From contig JAOARY010000064.1 in assembly GCA_025210335.1 (NCBI GenBank), forward strand, positions 62,001 to 126,000: a stretch of 64,000 bases of DNA, given 5' to 3'. The stretch is from Peptostreptococcaceae bacterium. GTDB lineage: Bacteria > Bacillota > Clostridia > Peptostreptococcales > Peptostreptococcaceae. The notes beneath the pieces were generated by a model. That model did not search any database. It was not told the origin of the DNA and was given only the letters and a program-made list of their open reading frames with translations. The position numbers and the translations under genes are program-made. The first letter of the stretch is position 1; each line of letters opens with the position of its first letter. Shown one piece after another: positions 52,681 to 62,240 of the stretch.

Positions 52681-54055
52681 AAAAATCACCAATATATTTT
52701 TCAATATATTTGCTATCTAGTCTATCTAATTCTGATTTTGGAAGTATTTTTAACATTTCCCAAGCTAAATCTAATGATGTAAAAATACTTCTATTTTCAT
52801 CAAACTCCTGTTTTAAAAATTCTTCTTCAAATTTTCTACCAAAATGCATATAAGCCTTGTCAACCTTAGATAAATCATCTTCTCCTATAATTTGAGCTAA
52901 AGCTCTAACTTCTTTAACTCTAGAATATGATGCAAATAACTGACTTGATACATCTTCATGATCATCTCTTGTAAAACCCTCTCCTATCCCATCTTTCATA
53001 AGTCTTGATAAAGAAGGTTGTATGTCAACAGGGGGATATATATCCTTTTGGTATAAATCTCTTGAAAGTACTATTTGCCCTTCAGTTATATAACCTGTCA
53101 AATCAGGAATTGGATGAGTTATATCATCATTAGGCATAGTTAAAATTGGAAGCAATGTAACCGAACCTTCTTTGCCCTGTATAATACCTGCCCTTTCATA
53201 TAGACTTGCTAAATCACTATATAAATAGCCTGGATATCCCTTTCTTGAAGGCACTTCTTCCCTTGCAGATGAAATTTCTCTTAATGCCTCACAATAACTT
53301 GTCATATCAGATATTATAACTAAAACATGCATATTTTCTTCAAAAGCTAAATATTCAGCCGCACTAAGAGCACATCTAGGTGTACTTATTCTTTCTACAA
53401 CTGGATCATCAGCTAAATTAACATACATACACACTCTTTCCAATGCTCCAGATTCTTCAAATACTTTTTTAAAAAAACTATAATCATCATGCTTTATTCC
53501 CATTGCAGCAAACACAATACAAAAATTATTTGATTTTACATTTTGTAATTTTGCTTGTTTTATTATTTGAGCTGCAATTTCATTATGAGATAAACCATTA
53601 GCAGAAAAAATAGGAAGTTTTTGACCTCTTATAAGAGTGGTCAAAACATCTATTGAAGAAATACCTGTTTGAATAAAATCTTTTGGATATATTCTACAAA
53701 ATGGGTTAATTGCATATCCATTTATATCATATTTTTTATTTGAATATATATCACCATAATTATCAATAGGCTTTCCAACACCATTAAAAGTTCTTCCTAA
53801 TATTCCTTTGTTTAAAGATAGCATCAATGGCTTTGAACTAAATTTAACTTTTGTATTATCTGTACTTATTCCAAATGTACCTTCAAAAACTTGTGCTACT
53901 ACTTTGTCTTCTTCTATCAAAATAACTTTTCCAGTTCTTTTAGTTTTGTCTTGCATTTCTATCTCTATTATTTCCCCATAAAAAGCATCTTTTACTTTTT
54001 CTAAAACTATAAGGGGTCCTTCTATTTCTTTTATTTTTAAATATTGTAAATTCAA
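52673..54055 (-). CDS. ntpB: V-type ATPase subunit B (regulatory)
   Basis: A 460-residue non-catalytic nucleotide subunit. [40 protein letters not shown] and [22 protein letters not shown] motifs; no GKT P-loop, as expected. TTG start after GGGGGA with 6-nt spacer. Confidence 0.96.
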   Translation of the reverse strand: MNLQYLKIKEIEGPLIVLEKVKDAFYGEIIEIEMQDKTKRTGKVILIEEDKVVAQVFEGTFGISTDNTKVKFSSKPLMLSLNKGILGRTFNGVGKPIDNYGDIYSNKKYDINGYAINPFCRIYPKDFIQTGISSIDVLTTLIRGQKLPIFSANGLSHNEIAAQIIKQAKLQNVKSNNFCIVFAAMGIKHDDYSFFKKVFEESGALERVCMYVNLADDPVVERISTPRCALSAAEYLAFEENMHVLVIISDMTSYCEALREISSAREEVPSRKGYPGYLYSDLASLYERAGIIQGKEGSVTLLPILTMPNDDITHPIPDLTGYITEGQIVLSRDLYQKDIYPPVDIQPSLSRLMKDGIGEGFTRDDHEDVSSQLFASYSRVKEVRALAQIIGEDDLSKVDKAYMHFGRKFEEEFLKQEFDENRSIFTSLDLAWEMLKILPKSELDRLDSKYIEKYIGDFYE

Positions 54056-54066
54056 AATAATTCCCC

Positions 54067-55845
54067 CTAATTTAAAATTTTATTATATTCCTTCTTAAGA
54101 TTTTGATAATATTCATCAATATCTCTTATTAAAGCTAAAAATTTATTATCTTCATTATTTTTTATTTCATATTTCATTCTAAGTACTCTTAAAAAGATAT
54201 CTTCATCTTTGACTTGAGATAGCGCAACTCCTTTTTGAACTAATTCCACAGATTTTTCGTAAAGCTCTATTATAACTCTAAGCATTAATTCTTGTTTTTT
54301 AAGAGGTACATAAGTATCTTCACTATGAAGTGCATTTTGTTGCAAATATCCTTTTCTTATAATTTTTGCAATTTCAAGGATTAATCTTTCCTTATCAGGA
54401 AGAACATCTTCACCAACAAGTTTTACTATTTCCATTAATTTTTCTTCCTCATGTAAAATTGATAATGCTTTTTTTCTAAACAATAATATATCTTCATCAA
54501 AATTCTCTTCATAAAAATCTGTAAGTAAATTTATATAAGAACTATAGCTTTGTAAAAAATTTATTGCTGGATAATGTCTTGAATAAGCCAAATTTCTATC
54601 AAGTGCTAAAAAGGCATTTACAAATCTTTTTGTAACGCTAGTAACAGGCTCTGAAAAATCTCCTCCTGGGGGTGATACAGCTCCTATTACAGTTACAGAA
54701 CCTTCCCTATCACCTATTGTATTTACATATCCTGCTCTTTCATAAAATGCTGCTAATCTTGAAGATAAATAAGCAGGATAACCTTCTTCTCCTGGCATTT
54801 CTTCAAGTCTACCTGAGATTTCTCTAAGAGCTTCAGCCCATCTTGATGTTGAATCTGCCATTATAGCAACATGATAACCCATATCTCTATAATATTCCGC
54901 TAAAGTTATTCCTGTATATATACTAGCTTCTCTTGCTGCAACAGGCATATTCGATGTATTTGCTATCAATATAGTTCTTTCCATAAGCGGTTTGTTAGAT
55001 TTAGGATCTATAAGCTTAGGAAAATCATTTAAAACTTGTGTCATTTCATTTCCTCTTTCACCACAACCTATATATATTATAATATCTGCATCAGACCATT
55101 TAGCTAATTGATGTTGAGTCATTGTTTTTCCAGTACCAAATCCACCAGGAAGAGCAACTGTACCACCTTTTCCAATTGGGAAAAAAACATCCAAAACCCT
55201 TTGACCAGTAACTAAGAGTTTGTCAACTCTAAGTCTCTCTTTTATTGGTCTTGCAATCCTAACAGGCCAATACTGATGCATATAAAGTGGGATTTCATTT
55301 TCTTTTGCATCTTTTATTTTTAATACTAAATCATCTATTCCAAGTTGTTTTTTTTCATTTATAAAAGATACTTCCCCTTCAATCCCTTTAGGTACCATTA
55401 ATTTATGTTTTATAAGACTAGATTCATCAATATAAGCGTAAATATCTCCCTCTTTTATATATTTACCGACTTCAGTTTTTAAAGAAACATCCCAAAGTTT
55501 TTTTTCATCCAAAGATAATAAACCTATACCTTCTTTTATAAAGCTACCATTTGAAACATTTTCAATTCTTTTTAGAGGCCTTTGTATCCCATCAAATATA
55601 TTTCCAATAAGACCAGGCCCAAGTTTTAAAGATAATGGTCTATTTGTACTTACAACTTCTTCATTAAACTTCAATCCTTGAGTTTCCTCGTATACTTGAA
55701 CTACCGCCTCATCCTTTTCTATAGATATAATTTCACCTATTAATTTTTTCTTACCAACCATCACCATATCTCTAATTTTAAAAGATGATGCATTGTTTAT
55801 TTTTACAACTGGACCATTTACCAAAATAATTTTCGAACTACTCAT
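54067..55845 (-). CDS. ntpA: V-type ATPase subunit A (catalytic)
   Basis: A 592-residue catalytic subunit. The V-specific non-homologous region (about 110-200) with [10 protein letters not shown]-like [14 protein letters not shown] is present. P-loop [33 protein letters not shown] and [21 protein letters not shown] follow. ATG at 55845 overlaps ntpE by 8 nt (ATGAGTAG). Confidence 0.97.
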   Translation of the reverse strand: MSSSKIILVNGPVVKINNASSFKIRDMVMVGKKKLIGEIISIEKDEAVVQVYEETQGLKFNEEVVSTNRPLSLKLGPGLIGNIFDGIQRPLKRIENVSNGSFIKEGIGLLSLDEKKLWDVSLKTEVGKYIKEGDIYAYIDESSLIKHKLMVPKGIEGEVSFINEKKQLGIDDLVLKIKDAKENEIPLYMHQYWPVRIARPIKERLRVDKLLVTGQRVLDVFFPIGKGGTVALPGGFGTGKTMTQHQLAKWSDADIIIYIGCGERGNEMTQVLNDFPKLIDPKSNKPLMERTILIANTSNMPVAAREASIYTGITLAEYYRDMGYHVAIMADSTSRWAEALREISGRLEEMPGEEGYPAYLSSRLAAFYERAGYVNTIGDREGSVTVIGAVSPPGGDFSEPVTSVTKRFVNAFLALDRNLAYSRHYPAINFLQSYSSYINLLTDFYEENFDEDILLFRKKALSILHEEEKLMEIVKLVGEDVLPDKERLILEIAKIIRKGYLQQNALHSEDTYVPLKKQELMLRVIIELYEKSVELVQKGVALSQVKDEDIFLRVLRMKYEIKNNEDNKFLALIRDIDEYYQNLKKEYNKILN

Positions 55846-56464
55846 CCAAATCACCCACTAATACTGTATCCATTATATAAGCACCTATTTCATCTTTTAA
55901 ATCATTTACCATATCATCAATTGATATATCTATCATATATAAATTATCAAAAGAGTATATAAAACAACCACCAAGAATTTCTTCTTTTGAAATTCTGATT
56001 TCTATTTCTACACCTTGTTTTTTTAATTTTTCTTTAAATCCTTCAATTATATCTTTATCACGTTTTGAACATTCTACTATAAATTTAGAACAATTTTCTA
56101 TTAAAGAAAAGCCCTTTTGAATTTTTCCATATAAAAAATCTATATATTCTTCATTTTTACAAAAATCTTCTATATGAATTTTTATTTCCTCTGTCACATC
56201 TTTTATAAATCGTTCCCTTAATTTAAATAAATCCCTTTTTCTTTCTATCCTAGCTTTAGAAATAAGAGCATTTCTTTCTTGTTCTCCTTTTCTTTTCATC
56301 CTATTTATTTCTTTTAACTGTTCTCTTTTAAATTCCTTTTCCTTTTGCAATAAAACATTTTTTTCTTCTTCTTTTAACTTGTTCATCTCTTGTTCAAATT
56401 CTGCATCTAAATTTTCATTTATTATCCTATAAAAAAAATCTATTTTACTGTTTATCGAAGGCAT
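55838..56464 (-). CDS. ntpE: V-type ATPase subunit E (peripheral stalk)
   Basis: A 208-residue protein with a long N-terminal charged helix (about 15-100) and a C-terminal globular domain with LGGCFIYSFD. Pairs with the H/G subunit as stalk. ATG after AAGGGGGG. Confidence 0.92.
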   Translation of the reverse strand: MPSINSKIDFFYRIINENLDAEFEQEMNKLKEEEKNVLLQKEKEFKREQLKEINRMKRKGEQERNALISKARIERKRDLFKLRERFIKDVTEEIKIHIEDFCKNEEYIDFLYGKIQKGFSLIENCSKFIVECSKRDKDIIEGFKEKLKKQGVEIEIRISKEEILGGCFIYSFDNLYMIDISIDDMVNDLKDEIGAYIMDTVLVGDLDE

Positions 56465-56475
56465 AAAATCCCCCC

Positions 56476-56784
56476 TTAAATTTTAATTCCAACAGAATCC
56501 CTGATATATTTAGTTATATTACCTTGAGCTCTTCTTGAACCATGCCTATCAGGGATTTCTATTATAAGTGGTTTTCTTCTATTTCTTTTTACATATTCAA
56601 CTTCTTCTTTTATTTTGTCCATTATAAGCTCTGTAAGAATTATAATTCCTATATCTTTATCTTCCAAAAGCTTGTTAAAAAGCTTTATTATTTCTTTTTT
56701 TTCATGTACTATTGAATTATTAATTCCAGCCAATCTAAACGCTAAAGCAGTATCTCTATTATCACTTATAAGATAACTTTTCAT
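56476..56784 (-). CDS. ntpG: V-type ATPase subunit F (NtpG)
   Basis: A 102-residue small subunit of the central stalk. SYLISDNRDTALAFRLAGI, GIIILTELIMDKI and PLIIEIPDRHG are the family pattern. One nt after ntpK. Confidence 0.93.
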   Translation of the reverse strand: MKSYLISDNRDTALAFRLAGINNSIVHEKKEIIKLFNKLLEDKDIGIIILTELIMDKIKEEVEYVKRNRRKPLIIEIPDRHGSRRAQGNITKYIRDSVGIKI

Positions 56785-56785
56785 A

Positions 56786-57250
56786 TTAAATTCTTCCTAA
56801 TATTAAAATTGATATTATAAGCCCATAAATAGCAATCCCTTCAGCAAGACCTACAAATATTAATGTTTTTCCCAAAATCTTAGGATCTTCCGATACAGCA
56901 CCTAATGCAGCTGAAGCAACTGCACCTACTGCATATCCTGCACCAATTGTTGCAAATCCTGTTGAGAGACCTGCTGCTAAAAGTCCCAATCCATTTGTTG
57001 ATGTAACACCTTCATTTGTTGATGCATAAATAAAATCTGGTACTAATATCATAACAGCCATTAAAAGAAGCGGTGCTGTTACAAAACCATTTAATTTAAG
57101 CAATTTCAACAAATTATCTTTCTTTGATTCATATGCTAATTTATTAAATATAATACCTAAAACAACAGTCAACAAAATACTACTCATAGATAAAAATAAT
57201 ATAATCTTCATAGATATTTCCCAAGAAATATAGATTTCTGGGATATTCAC
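56786..57250 (-). CDS. ntpK: V-type ATPase subunit K (proteolipid), single carboxylate
   Basis: A 154-residue rotor protein with four hydrophobic helices (about 14-37, 54-76, 86-116, 126-152). Only the second pair is c-like: GLSTGFATIGAGYAVGAVAS then FVGLAEGIAIYGLII with Glu137. The first pair has no Glu. Unlike the F-type c2, helix 3 lacks the Gln of the Na+ site and Glu is followed by Gly-Ile rather than Thr-Thr, so ion choice may differ. Start uncertain by a few residues. Confidence 0.92.
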   Translation of the reverse strand: MNIPEIYISWEISMKIILFLSMSSILLTVVLGIIFNKLAYESKKDNLLKLLKLNGFVTAPLLLMAVMILVPDFIYASTNEGVTSTNGLGLLAAGLSTGFATIGAGYAVGAVASAALGAVSEDPKILGKTLIFVGLAEGIAIYGLIISILILGRI

Positions 57251-57271
57251 CTACCTTTTTTTATAAATTTT

Positions 57272-59251
57272 TTAATACTCTAACTTAAAAGGTTTATATT
57301 CTATTCCATCCCCTTTAAAATACTTGCTAAATAATTCATAATACTCCAATCTCAAACCTTGAATAAATACAATCAAACCTTCTAGAGTAATTATTACTAT
57401 ATTTCCTATTATCAAAATCAATACACTAAAAGGTCCATTATTGATAAGCTCTGCCATAGTTAAAAATGCTAAAAATAAACCTACATGATTAAGAGCAAAT
57501 GCACCTATTCTTATAAATGAAATGGTGTTACTCATAAAGCCCATAAGTGTTTCTATCATTTCAAATATACTTTCTGTAAAATAAGCCTTTATTCCACCTT
57601 CATAATGTTCCTTATTTTCTAAAAATAAATTAAGTATTGGAATTTTAAAAATCATAAGCAATATAAAAACTATCATCATAGAAATGGATATTTTTATATT
57701 TAAAATTTCAATACCTATAAAGTCAGACAATATTAGTAGTAAAGATGAATATAATAAAAAACCACTAATACCATTTTTAGAAAAAATAATTTCTTTAAAA
57801 TCTCTTTGCTTGATTAAATTTATGAAACTCAATAAAAAACTTAAAAAAATCAAAACAACACCAAATAAAACAGATATAGAAAGTACATAATTAATGTTTT
57901 CTATTGGTCTTATAAATAATGGGTGTATTAAATGTTCAAATCCAAATATACTCCCATACAAAAATCCAAAAACAATTGAACTACATCCTAAAGACATAAG
58001 TATTTTTCCATAAGATTTTAATTCCTTCTTCTTATTTAAAAATATTCCAAAAATTAAAAATACAGCACCTTGTCCAACATCCCCAAACATTGCTCCAAAG
58101 AAAAGTAAATATGTTATTGCCAAAAAATTAGTTGGATCTACCTCTTTATATCCAGGTATACCATATAATTTAACTAATATTTCAAAATTTCTAGATATAA
58201 TATTATTTTTAAGCCTAGTTGGTGGTGTTATACCAAGTTCTCCTTTATTGTCCTTATAAAAAAATATAATTTGCTTTTTTAAATCTTCAAAAATTTTATC
58301 TATTTCTTTTATACACGACTTAGGAACCCATCCAGCAAGATACATGAATTGTTCTCCAAACGCCATTTTATTTTTAAGTTCAAAAATCTTTTTTTTGAGC
58401 ATCAAAAGTGAATACGCATCCTTTAAATCATGTTTTTTTTCTTCTTTATATTTTTTTAATTGTAATTTAAGTTCTAAAAGTTCTTTTTCTTCTGTCTTTA
58501 TTTTTTTTTCTATATTTTCCATTGTTTTTTTTACATCGCCTTCTACAAGTTCATCATCTAATGTAAGTGGACTAAAATTAAGAGATTTTAATAAATTTTC
58601 TCTTTCTTCAACCATATCACTTGTACAAGCAAACAAATACATCGATTCATAATTACCTTCTCCAATATTAAAAATAAGAGAAGATATATTTTCATAATTT
58701 TTTTTAATTTTTAATACTCTTTCCTTAGGTATATATCCCAATTTGAAATCCAGATGCTTGGAATTAAAAATATCATAAAGTGGCAAATCCTTATCTTCTA
58801 TAAAATTTAAATTAATTTGCATTTTCATTAATTTTTTTATCTGTTCTTCTTCATCTTCAATCATCTTTCTAAGAGGTTCCATAAGTGCATAATTTGTATT
58901 TATCATGTTTTCATATTTTTTACAGGTTTCATCTTGAAGTATTTTTGTATAGTTTTTTCGCACAAAATCTCTGTCTATCTTTTGCTCTATATTAAAATCA
59001 TCCATAAGAACTTCTAATTTGCTTTGTAATTTTTCACAATCCCAAATTCCATCAAATCTTTTTATTTTTAATAAATCCTTATGCATTTTATATTCATCTG
59101 ATTCTTCATCAACTGAAAAATTTCGTTTTTTAATTTCTACATAAGAATCTACTATATGAATTTTTTCAGAAAATATTATCTTGGCTAAAATTTCATTTGA
59201 ATAATTCTTAGGAGCTATAATATTTAAATATTCCATTTTTTCAACAGCCAT
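57272..59251 (-). CDS. ntpI: V-type ATPase subunit I (a-type stator)
   Basis: A 659-residue stator. The N-terminal cytosolic half (1-340) includes coiled coil (about 225-275); the C-terminal half has about seven or eight helices with SFIRIGAFALNHVGLF and the conserved GLRLEYYELFSKYF. The essential Arg is in the latter helices. ATG after AAGGGGTGATTAA. Confidence 0.95.
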   Translation of the reverse strand: MAVEKMEYLNIIAPKNYSNEILAKIIFSEKIHIVDSYVEIKKRNFSVDEESDEYKMHKDLLKIKRFDGIWDCEKLQSKLEVLMDDFNIEQKIDRDFVRKNYTKILQDETCKKYENMINTNYALMEPLRKMIEDEEEQIKKLMKMQINLNFIEDKDLPLYDIFNSKHLDFKLGYIPKERVLKIKKNYENISSLIFNIGEGNYESMYLFACTSDMVEERENLLKSLNFSPLTLDDELVEGDVKKTMENIEKKIKTEEKELLELKLQLKKYKEEKKHDLKDAYSLLMLKKKIFELKNKMAFGEQFMYLAGWVPKSCIKEIDKIFEDLKKQIIFFYKDNKGELGITPPTRLKNNIISRNFEILVKLYGIPGYKEVDPTNFLAITYLLFFGAMFGDVGQGAVFLIFGIFLNKKKELKSYGKILMSLGCSSIVFGFLYGSIFGFEHLIHPLFIRPIENINYVLSISVLFGVVLIFLSFLLSFINLIKQRDFKEIIFSKNGISGFLLYSSLLLILSDFIGIEILNIKISISMMIVFILLMIFKIPILNLFLENKEHYEGGIKAYFTESIFEMIETLMGFMSNTISFIRIGAFALNHVGLFLAFLTMAELINNGPFSVLILIIGNIVIITLEGLIVFIQGLRLEYYELFSKYFKGDGIEYKPFKLEY

Positions 59252-59271
59252 TTAATCACCCCTTTTCTCAA

Positions 59272-60306
59272 TTAAAACTTTTTTATTATAAATTTTTTTA
59301 ATTCTTTTTTGTCTATTTCATACCTTACCCCTTCAATTATTGATATAATATCTCTCACTTCGAATTCTAAAAGATGTATAAATTCTATTATTTGAGCTAT
59401 TGTAAAAGGATTTTTCTTTGAAACCTTAGTTAAAAACATTTCAAAAAAACTAAGTTGATTAATCTCGATTTTTAAATCATCATCTTTAAATATATAATTA
59501 TATTTAGAGCTCTTTATTTCTCTAAAAAATTCATCTACTGTTTTTATATATGCCAATTTTTTAAGTTTATTTATTCTCATATATTTACCTAGTGGTATAG
59601 TATAATTTAGAATTTCTTCTGGTGTTATATTATAATACTTTATTGCCCTATATATAAATTGAAGATTTATAAGATCTACATTCACACCAATCATATCAAG
59701 AATAATATATCTATCAGTAGTATTTAGAAGCTTGCTTTTTTCCACTAGCTCTCTAAAATAAAGCGTTTCTAAATTCATCTCCATATGAAACTCCATTCTA
59801 TTTTCATCTTCCCCTTCTAAGTTTCTTAAATACGGATAATATGGTTTATGCTTCAACTTCGAAACAAGTTCTTGTACGCTCTTACTACTAAGTAAATCTT
59901 TATAATCCAAACTATAATAGCTAATTTTAAGTAAATTTTGCTCAACTAAGCTAAGCTCTTCACTTTTAGCCACTGCCCTTAATATTATTTTTAAATCTTC
60001 AACTTCATATCTCAAAAATAAAGCTTTATAAAATTTCTTTTCCTTATATGACATAAACTTCATCATTTTTTTTATTTCATATAAATAACCTTTTTTTAAA
60101 TAAAACTCAAAATCTCCTCTATGCACCTCTTTTTTTTCAAAATCCTTTAAAACTTCTTCATATAAAGTGTTTTTTTTCAAAAAATTTAATATATCTGAAA
60201 TATTATCTTTTGCTATTATCTCATTGTAATCATTTAACTTTAACATCTTTCTCTTTATTGCACTGATTTTTCCCTTTAATGCACAATATTTTGATAAACT
60301 AGACAT
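59272..60306 (-). CDS. ntpC: V-type ATPase subunit C (d-type rotor socket)
   Basis: A 344-residue helical subunit joining D/F to the K ring. SKYCALKGKISAIKRKML at the N terminus and DRYIILDMIGVNVDLINLQFIYR in the middle are typical. ATG at 60306 has AGGTGA 5 nt upstream (within the ntpH stop region). In most V operons C follows K and E; here it precedes I. Confidence 0.93.
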   Translation of the reverse strand: MSSLSKYCALKGKISAIKRKMLKLNDYNEIIAKDNISDILNFLKKNTLYEEVLKDFEKKEVHRGDFEFYLKKGYLYEIKKMMKFMSYKEKKFYKALFLRYEVEDLKIILRAVAKSEELSLVEQNLLKISYYSLDYKDLLSSKSVQELVSKLKHKPYYPYLRNLEGEDENRMEFHMEMNLETLYFRELVEKSKLLNTTDRYIILDMIGVNVDLINLQFIYRAIKYYNITPEEILNYTIPLGKYMRINKLKKLAYIKTVDEFFREIKSSKYNYIFKDDDLKIEINQLSFFEMFLTKVSKKNPFTIAQIIEFIHLLEFEVRDIISIIEGVRYEIDKKELKKFIIKKF

Positions 60307-60307
60307 A

Positions 60308-60622
60308 TTAATCACCTTTTATTATTTGTTTAAAATATCTATTAACAATATCTCTTCTTATCTTATTGAATCTATTTTCAATCTCATCTAAATCTTTTTT
60401 TGTTCTTTTTTCTATTTTTTCTTTGTTATTGTAGCCTTCTTCTACCAATCTATGATATTCCATGTTACCTAAAAGCTTACCTTCTTTTTTATACTCATTT
60501 TCTTTAACCCTTAAATCCATTTGAAAATTTTTAACTTCTTCCATCAATTTAAGTTGATTTTTCATTTTTTTGTCATCTGCACTTTTATCAATCTCTATAA
60601 GTTTTTTAACAAAAGCCTCCAA
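60308..60622 (-). CDS. V-type ATPase subunit H/G-like coiled-coil protein
   Basis: A 104-residue charged helical protein leading the operon, where the peripheral-stalk G/H (NtpF) subunit is found in relatives. Heptads run through most of it (EEVKNFQMDLRVKENEYKK, NKEKIEKRTKKDLDEIENRF). TTG start after GGAGGGG. Confidence 0.82.
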   Translation of the reverse strand: MEAFVKKLIEIDKSADDKKMKNQLKLMEEVKNFQMDLRVKENEYKKEGKLLGNMEYHRLVEEGYNNKEKIEKRTKKDLDEIENRFNKIRRDIVNRYFKQIIKGD

Positions 60623-60650
60623 GTCGCTCCCCTCCTTAAAAAACTGTATT

Positions 60651-60690
60651 AAAAAAAGATTAATAAATCAACTATGACTTACTAATCTTT
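60651..60690 (-). terminator. Terminator or attenuator ahead of the V-ATPase operon
   Basis: AAAGATTAGTAA / TTATTAATCTTT stem (one G-U-type mismatch) with a 12-nt loop and seven Ts on the minus strand. It lies 56 nt after maf2 and only about 20 nt before the ntp ribosome site. Confidence 0.8.
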
Positions 60691-60745
60691 ACATTAAACT
60701 TTATACCCAGATATAATTATTTATAAAAAGCTTTTAAAAATATTT

Positions 60746-62047
60746 TTATTTGTTATTGATTATATTTTTTATTTTTTCTTCTATATCAAAATTTTTATTT
60801 TTTATATATTTTTCATAAACATCCTCTATATCCATATATTTTGCTCCTTCTATTTGTGCACCTTTATATGAAGCATTTATAAATTCTATATTTCTATTTT
60901 CTTTAATTATACTTTCCATAAAATACTTCATACTTTTATATCCTTTATTTGTATAGATTTCATTCCCAAATACATTTTTAATTGTCTCATATTTATAATC
61001 TATGTTTATGGACTTATCTGAATATCCATCATACATAACTCTTTTACTATGATGATTTTCTTTATAAAAACCAAAATCTTGACCTACTAATATAATAGGA
61101 TTACATTTCATTTTTATAAGCATTGATAAAACTCCATTTGACACTGAATATTTCATATTAATATAATTTGTATTTTCTCTCATATTTGTATTTTGAAAAT
61201 AGAACCTAGGTCCCTTGTAATTTTCAACTACACCATTAAAAACTGATATTAAATATATAAATGGAATACTTGAATATTCATAACCTATTATATGTTGTTT
61301 TGTTATTGGCTGAGGATCTACAATCATAAATAAATCTGGTTCGAAATTCAAATTATCAAATGCTCTTAAAGATCTCCCAACAGAAAATAATATTGATTTT
61401 TCTTTAAACTTTTCTAATTTTTCTATTGAATAATCCAATGAAGGTCCTGATGCAATTAAAATTCCTGGAATGTTATTAAATTTATCAAAAAACATACCAG
61501 CTTTAGAATCTTTTAGTTTTTTATTAAATTCTATATTACTTAAAAATAATTCATTTTGATACTTTTCCAATTTTAATCGTTTATTAATCTTCAAATCATC
61601 AAGTATATCTTTAAAAATTTTATTGTTTTCTTGTATTGCTCTTACACTTGGCTCATGAATGAAAAATTCCACATCATTATCATTTATATATATTTTTTTT
61701 AATTCATAAATCAATTGCTTATAATTATCTCGAACTATCAATCTTATTCTGTGATTATTATATATTGAACTTAAATCTCTATTCTTTCTAGCAAAATCAT
61801 AAATATCTTTTCGAAGTTCTAAAACATATAATTTTTGATTCTTTTTTAATTTTTCACCAATAGCTTCAACATGATAACCTAGTCCAAAACCATATAATAT
61901 ATTTATTTTTTTTGTTTTTTTCGAAAAATTTTCACATATTTTTTTTGCTTCACTATATACATCATACTTACTATGAAGATAAAATGTTCTATTTCCATCA
62001 ATTAATTCCAGTGTGATTTTTCCGTTTTTATCATTTTTAATTTTCAC
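60746..62047 (-). CDS. Maf-type flagellin glycosylation protein, copy 2 (DUF115)
   Basis: A 433-residue protein of the 6-hydroxymethylpterin-kinase-like MAF_flag10/DUF115 family, whose members move nonulosonic acids such as pseudaminic acid onto flagellin. GILIASGPSLDYSIEKL, ILFSVGRSLRAF, GVLSMLIKMKCNPIILVGQDFGFY and TNKGYKSMK are shared with copy 1. I put the start at GTG 62047, matching the copy 1 start, because it overlaps a 20-codon ORF by 11 nt in the same way. Substrate unknown. Confidence 0.85.
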   Translation of the reverse strand: MKIKNDKNGKITLELIDGNRTFYLHSKYDVYSEAKKICENFSKKTKKINILYGFGLGYHVEAIGEKLKKNQKLYVLELRKDIYDFARKNRDLSSIYNNHRIRLIVRDNYKQLIYELKKIYINDNDVEFFIHEPSVRAIQENNKIFKDILDDLKINKRLKLEKYQNELFLSNIEFNKKLKDSKAGMFFDKFNNIPGILIASGPSLDYSIEKLEKFKEKSILFSVGRSLRAFDNLNFEPDLFMIVDPQPITKQHIIGYEYSSIPFIYLISVFNGVVENYKGPRFYFQNTNMRENTNYINMKYSVSNGVLSMLIKMKCNPIILVGQDFGFYKENHHSKRVMYDGYSDKSINIDYKYETIKNVFGNEIYTNKGYKSMKYFMESIIKENRNIEFINASYKGAQIEGAKYMDIEDVYEKYIKNKNFDIEEKIKNIINNK

Positions 62048-62099
62048 TTTTATCAACTTCTCTACTTAAGGTAGTTCCATTATCCTTAAAATTAATCAT
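62037..62099 (-). CDS. 20-residue micro-ORF coupled to maf copy 2
   Basis: ATG at 62099 has GGGGTTG 5 nt upstream and encodes MINFKDNGTTLSREVDKSEN, ending TAA at 62039-62037 inside the maf2 start region (11-nt overlap). Its tail EVDKSEN resembles EVVDRNEN, the end of the 117-residue protein coupled to maf1. It is either a leader peptide for re-initiation or a remnant of that gene. Confidence 0.6.
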   Translation of the reverse strand: MINFKDNGTTLSREVDKSEN

Positions 62100-62182
62100 A
62101 GTTTCAACCCCTTTTAACATCATCTCTTTATACCTATAATACCAAACATGGTGCTAAATAACTATATAATATTTATTTTGAT

Positions 62183-62230
62183 AAAAAAAGAATCAATATG
62201 ATAATAAATATTAATATCAATTAATTCTTC
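62183..62230 (-). terminator. Terminator of maf copy 1
   Basis: An imperfect AT-rich stem AAGAAT...TATCA...ATTCTT with seven Ts on the minus strand, 11 nt after the maf1 stop, so copy 2 is probably transcribed from its own start. Confidence 0.7.
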
Positions 62231-62240
62231 TCTAAAACTA

